Positions 8,512 to 14,182 of a stretch of 14,182 nucleotides of DNA are shown one piece after another. The translations under genes were made by a program, and so were the position numbers. This DNA is from Leptolyngbyaceae cyanobacterium SM1_3_5 (GTDB lineage Bacteria > Cyanobacteriota > Cyanobacteriia > Elainellales > Elainellaceae): contig JAAUTJ010000052.1 of assembly GCA_012031475.1 (NCBI GenBank), positions 1-14,182 of the forward strand. Direction: 5' to 3'. The notes beneath the pieces are model-generated. The model worked only from the letters and a program-made list of their open reading frames with translations. It made no database searches and was not told the DNA's origin. How positions within the stretch are numbered: position 1 is the stretch's first letter; each line of letters starts with the position of its first letter.

Positions 8512-8961
8512 ATGGATTCCTCAAATGCTTTTTCGCAGAGCCGTGCTGAAGCGGAAAGTGCCGCTGCTTCCTCAGACTGCTTTGGCACAAATGATTGCTT
8601 CAGCACCCGTTCGGCAGCGTTGACGCCGCTGCTGAGAATTTTGGGCACGATTCCCCCGGAGCGAGTCGGCCTAAATGGAGAATACGACCACAGCGGCCTT
8701 GCCAAGCGCGTTTCTCGCCTGCTCAATGAACAGTTCCAGCCTGCTGAAGTTGCCCACCTGCGTATCTCCCAGCGCGGAACCGTCGTGGTCATCGTTGGCA
8801 AAATTGCCAGCCCGCGCTTGATGGCGCGTTTGGTCAGCGTTGTGCTTGATGTGCGGGGCGCAGCCGATGTCGAGATCAACGGCGACAGCATGATTCGCTC
8901 CCTATGCGTCTCCGCGATCGAGCCGGACTACGAAATTTCCTCACAGTCGTTCGCCTATTGA
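8512..8961 (+). CDS. Hypothetical protein with BON-like domain
   Basis: Intact 149-residue protein. The first 35 residues or so are Ser/Ala-rich and low in complexity. The rest fits an alpha-beta BON-like pattern: a helix GLAKRVSRLLNEQF, strand HLRISQRGTVVVIVGKI, helix RLMARLVSVVLDV, then GAADVEINGD. BON domains occur in periplasmic or lipid-binding proteins, but no signal peptide or lipobox is seen here, so a cytoplasmic place is likelier. I do not recognise a named family. The ATG at 8512 is chosen because AAGGGG (about 8496-8501) sits 10 bases upstream; GTG at 8491 is also in frame. A composite repeat starts immediately after the stop, and a sensor kinase gene follows. Confidence 0.6.
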   Translation: MDSSNAFSQSRAEAESAAASSDCFGTNDCFSTRSAALTPLLRILGTIPPERVGLNGEYDHSGLAKRVSRLLNEQFQPAEVAHLRISQRGTVVVIVGKIASPRLMARLVSVVLDVRGAADVEINGDSMIRSLCVSAIEPDYEISSQSFAY

Positions 8962-8963
8962 TT

Positions 8964-9098
8964 GGGTGTCGGGTGTCGGCGATACCTGGTTTCCCTCTCG
9001 ATTGCCACAGAAGAACGGCTCGGAGCCTTCTGCCCTCTGCCCTCTACCTCCTGCCGACCCCCGATCCCCGACCCCCGACACCCCCTGCCGGACATCGC
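8964..9098. repeat. Composite cyanobacterial repeat with GGGTGTCGG arm and CTGCC core
   Basis: The left arm is GGGTGTCGGGTGTCGG. The core is TTCTGCCCTCTGCCCTCTAC continuing CTCCTGCC. The right arm has CCCGACACCCC, inverted to the left arm. On the opposite strand the copy at 421-560 shows the same order: GTGTCGGG units, then TTCTGCCCTCTGCC, CTCCTGCCGACCCC and CGACACCC. It fills the gap between the BON-like gene and the kinase gene. Confidence 0.7.
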
Positions 9099-9192
9099 GA
9101 CCCCAAAGGTACGGTTCTAAGCTGTCCGTCGATCGAGTTCTCCCGGTATCTTCATAGATATCGAGCCGTTCTGCGCGATCGCGCAATTTGCT

Positions 9193-10594
9193 GTGTACAA
9201 GTGGTATTTGCCAACGCTAAGTGAACTGATCGAGCAAAGCGAACCGCTGTCGATCGCCGTCAAGCCTGCGATCGCGCAGCAGGTGCAGGCCGAACGCCGC
9301 TGGTATAGCGCGATCGCCGCTCTGCATATCTTGCTGCAAGAAACGCAGGAAGCGGGAATTTTGCTGGCTGGTCCCGTCCCCGTGCTGGAACAGTCCGACC
9401 TGCTCGATCGCCTCTCGTGCTGGACATTCACGCCAGAGCCGCTGTTGGCGTCCTGGATGCCGTTTTTGCCGCCCGCCGATCGCTGCTCAGAGGCCGCCGC
9501 CACTGCTTCAACGCTGCCGCTACTGCCGAACGATCCCCAAGCGGGCGAACAGTTTTGCATGATTCTGACGCCCAGTTTCAGCGTAGCGCTGGCCTTTGGG
9601 GAGGGTGTGACGAATGTGCCCGCTTTCCGCTTTTCGTTTGACCCGGAAGTCGTCTGGCAGGCGTGGCGATCGCTCCGGTCGCGCCTCCTGCTTACCCAGC
9701 CGCAAAGCGTCAGCCGTCTCGATCTGCTGGTCGATCAGTTTCCGCCGATCGCGCCTGACTATCGCTTGGTGACGCGCTTTAGCCATCTGCTGCTCACGAG
9801 TTTACCGGATGCAACCGAGTGGGGAATCGCCTCCAGCACCCGCCGCTTCGCCTGCCGAAACAACCCCCGATCCGCTCAAATCCGCTGCCGATGTTGAACT
9901 GTTGCAGGCGATCGCGCATGAAGTCCGCACACCGCTCGCCACGATTCGCACCTTGACTCGCCTCTTACTAAAGCGGCAAGACCTCAGCCCGGATGTGATC
10001 AAGCGGCTGAAGCTGATCGATCAAGAATGCACCAAGCAAATCGATCGCTTTGGCTTGATTTTCCGCGCGGTTGAACTGGAAACTACGCCGCATAAGCGAT
10101 CGATCGCACCTTTAGGAGCCATTTCGCTGACGCAGGTGTTTGAGCAAAATATCTCCCGCTGGCAGCAAACCGCCACCCAGCGCGGCCTGACGCTCGATGT
10201 TTCGCTGCCGCAAAAGCTGCCTCTTGTCGTCAGTGATTCCTCAATGCTCGATCAGGTGTTGACTGGGCTGATCGATCGCATCACGCAGATGCAGCCGCCC
10301 GGAGGCCACATTCACCTGGAAGCGACCTTGGCCGGACATCAACTGAAGCTGCAATTTCACTCGCAGCCCGATGTTGCCACCTGCAACGGCAAATCGAAGT
10401 GGACACCCGCGCTTAAATCGATCGGTCAACTGCTGATGTTTCAGCCGGAAACCGGAAATCTCAGCCTCAACCTCAGCGTCACCAAAAATCTGTTTCAGGC
10501 GTTGGGCGGCAAGCTGATCGTCCGCGAGCGTCCGCAGCAGGGCGAAGTGATGACGATCTTTTTGCCGCTGGAAACCCGCCGGATTGAGGAATAA
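9193..10594 (+). CDS. Cyanobacterial sensor histidine kinase with degenerate ATP-binding domain, one frameshift
   Basis: Residues 1-210 form a novel-looking sensor region (starts MYKWYLPTLSELIEQSEPLS; includes LDLLVDQFPPI) without membrane segments. It is followed by a Pro/Ala-rich linker and a clear HisKA helix, AIAHEVRTPLATIRTL, with phospho-His at 9917-9919. The C-terminal half has the position and length of a HATPase and ends LGGKLIVRERPQQGE, typical of kinases, but the N, G1 and G2 boxes are not recognisable: VLTGLIDRITQM stands where an Asn-rich N box belongs, and no DxGxG is seen. The frame breaks at about 9830-9850 in the linker. Reconstructed length is about 465 residues. The start is GTG at 9193, although the frame is open upstream to 9121 and the segment FIDIEPFCAIAQFAVYKWYL looks coding-like, so the true start may lie further left. 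It converges with the helicase gene with a 6-base gap. Confidence 0.8.
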
Positions 10595-10600
10595 GCGCGG

Positions 10601-12499
10601 TCAGTCGGTCAGTAACGGTAAGCCGCTCGATCGCAACCCCTCAAACACAGCATCCAGCTTCGCTTCCGGCGGCACAAAGACAACAAATCCATCACGTCCT
10701 CTGGTCAGCAAAACGCGATAGCTGTTCAGCCGCAGCCTGAGCGGGTCGCGCACGTTTTTCTGCCGAGAACTTGTCCGCCACTGGCCTTCGCGCCACAGCA
10801 AATCATCGCCCCAGCCAACGATCGCAAAATCCACCTCCAACCCCTGACAGGCAAACTCCGTCGCGACGCTATCGAGCGCACAGCAGGACAAAGGCGAATC
10901 CGGCGGATCGATGTACCACTGTCCGACTTTCAGCCGTTGCGTGGACAAATAGTCGTTGGCGATGCCGTGATTCGGGAGATTGCGGGCGCGAGAAGACGCC
11001 AGCAGGCCATAGCGCTTGTCGGGCTGGGCAGCGTAGCGATCGCGGCAGTACGCCTTTGCCACCGCCAAATCTCTGGTCAGATAAGCGTTATATCCAGTTG
11101 CGTCTAGTCGCGGCAGGGTTGCGGCAGCAGCAGTCAGGTCGCCCGTCAGTAGTTGCGCCACCCAAGTTTGCAGATCTTGGGCGAGATGGGTACGCAAGGA
11201 AGTCGTGAGATTAAACAGATCGTCCGTATGAAGACGCTCCGTCGTCACAGCGGTAAAGTAGTCCGTTTGCTGCGGCGCACAGTGAACTTGCCAAGGCGAA
11301 GTAGCCGCTTCCAGCGCAGAATTCCACTGCTCTATGCCTTCTTCTTCGCCCACATGAATTTCCTGTCCTTCTCCAATCAACCCCAAGACCACACACCAGT
11401 CTGGAGTGCGTTCGGCAATTCGCAAAACCGCTCCCGCCGCCGCACTGGTGATGCCGTATTTTTCTGCCATGCGATCGGCATCCCAAGCCCGTTGCGCTTC
11501 GTCAAACACGATAATTTGTTCGCGAGGCGCTTTTTGTTTCCGAGCTTCGTGATCGAGGTAAAAATTGCGAATTGACTGCACAAAAACGCGGCTTTTCAGC
11601 GCATATTGCAAAACAGTAATCAGCGGCGCATTTCCAGAGAGAAACACGGCTTTTTGATCGATCGAAGTCTGATAAACAAACTGAAGTCCAACTAGCGTTT
11701 TTCCCGCTCCCGGTACGCCCGTCATCAAAACCAAATGCCGCTCTTGATTGGCTTGAGCGCGATCGACCACTCCATTCAAATATGCAATCAAATCAGGAAT
11801 TCTGGCACTGTGAGCGCGTTTGATATTCGGCAGCGGTTCCTGCTCAAAAATTAATTTTGCCGCCTGAACGATCGTCGGCAACGGTTCATAGTTTGCCTGC
11901 ACCCAAGCTTGCGGATCGATATCACTTCGGGGCGACCCGATCGCACCTTTCCCATCCAAATTCTTCAGAAACTCTGCAATTTCATTTGGATTGAGAATCA
12001 AAATTTCGCCGCGCTGTTCACTGGGCTTTTGGCGACGAGTCGGCACAACGATCGCCTGAATTGGATAGTCCGCTGACTGGCTGTGATACTGATTGAGATC
12101 TCTGGCATAAGCCGCCACCTGATCCAAATCTGCCGAGCTTGCGGTTGACTTTTGCTTAAACTCAAAAACCAAAATTCGATCGCCCGCCAGCAACACTAAA
12201 TCCGGTCGCCGTCCGCCTTCGCGGGGCAGTTCATATTCAAAAATCAGCGTCCAATTTGCTTCACGAGAATCGCTCATTTGCGATCGCAAAATCTGAAGCA
12301 AATCTTGCCACGCCTGCTGCTGCGTCGCCGTCGATCGTTGTCGATAAAGCTGCTGATAATTCGTTTCGATCGCCGCCAGCCAGTCGGCTTCGATCGTGTC
12401 GAGAAACTGCGCGATCGTGCCCATCCAGCCGTAGGGCAACATTTGAAGAGGAAGCTGATTCATACCAGCAGTGTGCCGATCGATCGCCAATCTTGGCAT
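10601..12499 (-). CDS. PD-(D/E)XK nuclease fused to DUF2075/Schlafen-3-like SF1 helicase
   Basis: Intact 632-residue protein. Residues about 84-131 carry a nuclease signature: an acidic run FEYELPREGGRRPD (Asp100), VFEFKQK (Glu113, Lys115) and a downstream QVAAY (Gln127-xxx-Tyr131, the QxxxY motif of RecB/Cas4-like nucleases). The helicase half has Walker A GVPGAGKT (261-268), Walker B IIVFDEAQRAW (329-339), the DUF2075 motif GEGQEIHVGEEEG (376-388), motif V-like QGLEVDFAIVGW (552-563) and motif VI-like YRVLLTRGRDGFVVF (594-608). Proteins of this type are accessory and are suspected in DNA repair or anti-phage defence; the function here is inference. No partner toxin, methylase or Cas gene is adjacent. 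It lies 21 bases or more downstream of the HPt gene on the same strand, so co-transcription is possible. The start is uncertain: ATGs at 12463 and 12442 also precede the conserved LPYGWMGTIAQFL, and none has a good ribosome binding site. Confidence 0.88.
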   Translation of the reverse strand: MPRLAIDRHTAGMNQLPLQMLPYGWMGTIAQFLDTIEADWLAAIETNYQQLYRQRSTATQQQAWQDLLQILRSQMSDSREANWTLIFEYELPREGGRRPDLVLLAGDRILVFEFKQKSTASSADLDQVAAYARDLNQYHSQSADYPIQAIVVPTRRQKPSEQRGEILILNPNEIAEFLKNLDGKGAIGSPRSDIDPQAWVQANYEPLPTIVQAAKLIFEQEPLPNIKRAHSARIPDLIAYLNGVVDRAQANQERHLVLMTGVPGAGKTLVGLQFVYQTSIDQKAVFLSGNAPLITVLQYALKSRVFVQSIRNFYLDHEARKQKAPREQIIVFDEAQRAWDADRMAEKYGITSAAAGAVLRIAERTPDWCVVLGLIGEGQEIHVGEEEGIEQWNSALEAATSPWQVHCAPQQTDYFTAVTTERLHTDDLFNLTTSLRTHLAQDLQTWVAQLLTGDLTAAAATLPRLDATGYNAYLTRDLAVAKAYCRDRYAAQPDKRYGLLASSRARNLPNHGIANDYLSTQRLKVGQWYIDPPDSPLSCCALDSVATEFACQGLEVDFAIVGWGDDLLWREGQWRTSSRQKNVRDPLRLRLNSYRVLLTRGRDGFVVFVPPEAKLDAVFEGLRSSGLPLLTD

Positions 12500-12520
12500 C
12501 TATCGATCAGCCACTTTGCT

Positions 12521-12968
12521 TTAGCCCGGAGCAAGCCTGACCAGCATGATTAGCTGATCGATCGCATTTTCCAGCATGGCAAGCCAGCGATCGCTATCCT
12601 CAAGCCGTTTGGCGCGGGCTTGCTGTTCCAGGGCAGCCGCCGCCGTCTGAATCGAGGTTGCACCAACGTTGGCGCTTTGCACCTTTGATGTGGTGAGCGT
12701 CGCGCTCGATCTGCCAAAAATCTTCCTGCGCGATCGCCTGCTTCAGATGAGCAAGATAGGCACTGCTGTCTTCCGCAAACACTTGCAGCAGTTCCCATTC
12801 AAATTCGGTGCTGTCGTCTGAAAGCCGATGCAAATGCTCCCAGTCAATTTGCTGCCGCAGGGCATCAAGATCAGGCGGCTGACTTGAGGGTGCGGCATTG
12901 GGCGGGTGGGTAGATTCCTGCCAAGCGCGGGGGGTTGGGCGCGAAGCAGGATGATTATTTTCGGTCAT
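12521..12968 (-). CDS. Stand-alone HPt phosphotransfer protein, one frameshift
   Basis: A histidine phosphotransfer domain without kinase or receiver, which would shuttle phosphate between receivers. After a Pro/Ser-rich N-terminus (MTENNHPASRPTPRAW) come IDWEHLHRLSDD, ELLQVFAEDSSAYLAHLKQA and the HPt motif DAHHIKGASANVGA, whose phospho-His is the first His of AHHIKG. An extra T at 12676-12678 (+ strand) breaks the frame just after HIKGA. Removing it gives SANVGATSIQTAAAALEQQA and a C-terminus ending MLVRLAPG, stop at 12521-12523. Length is about 149 residues. The start is uncertain: ATGs at 13010 and 13103 are in frame, but the sequence there looks non-conserved. It sits directly upstream of the nuclease-helicase gene. 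Confidence 0.78.
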
Positions 12969-13162
12969 CCCAGTAGCGATCGCCTGCGTTTGGTTTCGTT
13001 TAGCGGTCATTTCACGATCGTAAGCGGCCACTAGAAACCTTGCTGCTGGCGCATAGGCAATTTGGCAACAGCAAATTTGTAGGGTTTCTCTGAGCGTTCC
13101 CAAAGCACTAAGGCAACAAACGCTCCGATCGCAAAATTTCTCAGATCTTTACACGCTTTTTC

Positions 13163-13190
13163 GGTTTTGTCAGGTTCTCTAAACAAAACC
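13163..13190. repeat. Inverted repeat downstream of the hydroxylase gene
   Basis: GGTTTTGT (13163-13170) pairs perfectly with ACAAAACC (13183-13190) over a 12-base loop, in the gap between the hydroxylase stop (13260) and the HPt gene. No T tract follows on the minus strand, so a terminator role is only possible. Confidence 0.3.
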
Positions 13191-13199
13191 ACCGAATAA

Positions 13200-13217
13200 T
13201 TCAGCTAAATGGCTGAA
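13200..13217 (-). terminator. Possible hairpin after the hydroxylase gene
   Basis: TTCAGC (13200-13205) and GCTGAA (13212-13217) form a 6-bp stem with a 6-base loop, 43 bases past the hydroxylase stop. On the minus strand the stem is followed by an A/T-rich run with TTATT but no long T tract. It is a weak candidate. Confidence 0.25.
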
Positions 13218-13259
13218 CAGCGCGATCGGCTCAGTCAGCGGATTGACAAATTAAGCGGT

Positions 13260-13970
13260 TTATTTGACGATCGCCTCAAACTGCTTTTCCCAAGCAGTCT
13301 GATTGCCTCTGGCGACCTGGACGATCGGTGACAGAGCAATGATTTGGCAGACCGCCCAGTTGACAAACGACATCGGAAAGCGCATCGGGCGAGCAATATC
13401 GAGAAACAGCACAACGCGATAGTCGTCCGTTTCGTTCCAACCTTCGTGTGGAAAGGTGTCGTCAAAAATCAAACTCTTGCCTTCTTCCCAGTACGCCATT
13501 TCGTCGTTAATCGAGATGCGACAGGCAGTTTTAGGTTCAGGAACTTTCAAACCTAAGTGATAGCGAATTAGGCCTTTATGCTTGCCGCAATGTTCAGGAA
13601 TATGCTTTCCGGGAGCCAGAATTGAGAAGAAAGCCACCTTGAGACCGGGAATTTTTCCTAATAGCTTGGTGGTCTCCGGGCACTGATTGCAATTGTGTTT
13701 CGATCGAAAGCCAAACGCGCAAAAGAAATAGGTCTTCCAGCGATCGTCACCCGCAATTTTGCTTTGACGTGGCGAAATATCCTGGAAGTTTGGTAGATCC
13801 TTGGCATGAGGCATGATGCGATCGAGTTCGGCACGAATGACGTGCCAGTTAGCTTCGAGGTCTTTTGCCCAAGGAAACTGGTCAACTGTGAAAAAAGTGG
13901 AGTTGCCGACTTTGGAGTAGTGCGGCACTTGTGCTTGTAGAAAGTCAATCGCTTGACGAATCAGTTTCAT
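13260..13970 (-). CDS. Aspartyl/asparaginyl beta-hydroxylase-domain dioxygenase
   Basis: Intact 236-residue Fe(II)/2-oxoglutarate dioxygenase of the Asp/Asn beta-hydroxylase family (which also includes lipid A hydroxylase LpxO). The core is in order: FFSILAPGKHIPEHCGKHKG (114-133), LIRYHLGL with the first iron His at 138, AYWEEGKSLIFDDTFPHEGW with the second iron His at 175, and DYRVVLFLDIARP with the 2-oxoglutarate Arg at 185. A Cys cluster, NCNQCPET (93-100), is common in bacterial members. There is no strong N-terminal membrane segment; a hydrophobic stretch near 203-219 (NWAVCQIIALSPIVQV) could touch the membrane. The substrate is unknown: a protein side chain or a lipid. The start is ATG at 13970, 10 bases after the stop of an upstream partial gene on the same strand, which suggests an operon. 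Confidence 0.87.
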   Translation of the reverse strand: MKLIRQAIDFLQAQVPHYSKVGNSTFFTVDQFPWAKDLEANWHVIRAELDRIMPHAKDLPNFQDISPRQSKIAGDDRWKTYFFCAFGFRSKHNCNQCPETTKLLGKIPGLKVAFFSILAPGKHIPEHCGKHKGLIRYHLGLKVPEPKTACRISINDEMAYWEEGKSLIFDDTFPHEGWNETDDYRVVLFLDIARPMRFPMSFVNWAVCQIIALSPIVQVARGNQTAWEKQFEAIVK

Positions 13971-13980
13971 GAACGATTAA

Positions 13981-14182
13981 TCAATTCAAACTATCAACAA
14001 TGACGACAAACAGAAAAATAACAATAGCCGGAAGATGACAGCCGCAGCCGCCTTGCTCTAAATTGCACTGCGGCTTGCTGAAGAAAATTTTAGAGCCGAA
14101 CGTGCTAGCGATCTTGTGACAGCAGCGGACGCACCACCAAAAAATCCGGCACCAAAGGCGGTAATCACGATCGCCGTAATAA
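13981..14182 (-). CDS. C-terminal part of an unidentified membrane protein, probable frameshift
   Basis: On the minus strand a frame is open from the right edge to TGA at 13981-13983. Its last residues, KPQCNLEQGGCGCHLPAI followed by VIFLFVVIVDSLN, look like a real protein end, with a Cys-rich turn and a membrane helix. Nearer the edge a second frame looks more protein-like (ITAIVITAFGAGFFGGASAA, a second hydrophobic helix). Adding one base to the AAAATTTT tract (14094-14101) joins them through SALKIFFSKPQ. I do not recognise the family. The short gap to the hydroxylase gene suggests co-transcription. Confidence 0.42.
   Translation of the reverse strand, partial: YYGDRDYRLWCRIFWWCVRCCHKIASTFGSKIFFSKPQCNLEQGGCGCHLPAIVIFLFVVIVDSLN

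Noticed and set aside
13104..13259. Small RNA or riboswitch in the gap with two hairpins
   Set aside because: Stems are short, no terminator T tract or known riboswitch core is seen; listed only as weak inverted repeats.

Overview
The window looks like chromosomal DNA of a cyanobacterium, probably a filamentous or Leptolyngbya/Oscillatoria-like lineage. The grounds are the very frequent GCGATCGC (HIP1) octamer and its GATCG core, a Tab2/Atab2-type protein (a family of oxygenic phototrophs), a carotenoid oxygenase and MtnA of cyanobacterial type, and several copies of short cyanobacterial repeats (GTCGGGT/ACCCGAC-like units beside purine/pyrimidine tracts such as CTTCTGCC). The genus is inference.

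Layout, left to right. (+) The 3' part of a hybrid histidine kinase (HisKA-HATPase-REC-REC-HPt) entering from the left edge. (-) A TldE/PmbA-like protein and, upstream of it, a Tab2-like protein. (+) A secreted collagen-like protein with a phage tail-collar domain, then mtnA, a carotenoid cleavage oxygenase, a small BON-like protein and a cyanobacterial sensor kinase with a degenerate ATP-binding domain. (-) A nuclease-helicase fusion (PD-(D/E)XK plus DUF2075/Schlafen-3-like SF1 helicase), a stand-alone HPt protein, an Asp/Asn beta-hydroxylase-like dioxygenase and the tail of an unidentified membrane protein leaving the right edge. Transcription converges at about 2074/2152 and 10594/10601 and diverges at about 4505/4819.

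The genes do not form one pathway. Signalling is over-represented: a hybrid kinase, an unusual sensor kinase and a free HPt. The rest is housekeeping (methionine salvage, peptide/antitoxin processing, photosystem biogenesis) or accessory (nuclease-helicase, collagen-like exoprotein). The nuclease-helicase is the best candidate for a poorly described system; its motifs are complete and its frame is intact.

One caveat colours everything: eight of the twelve genes are broken by one or more single-base indels, mostly in short homopolymers, while codons on both sides still spell conserved family sequence through to a plausible C-terminus. I read this mainly as assembly or sequencing error, not mass pseudogenisation, and give gene spans through the breaks.
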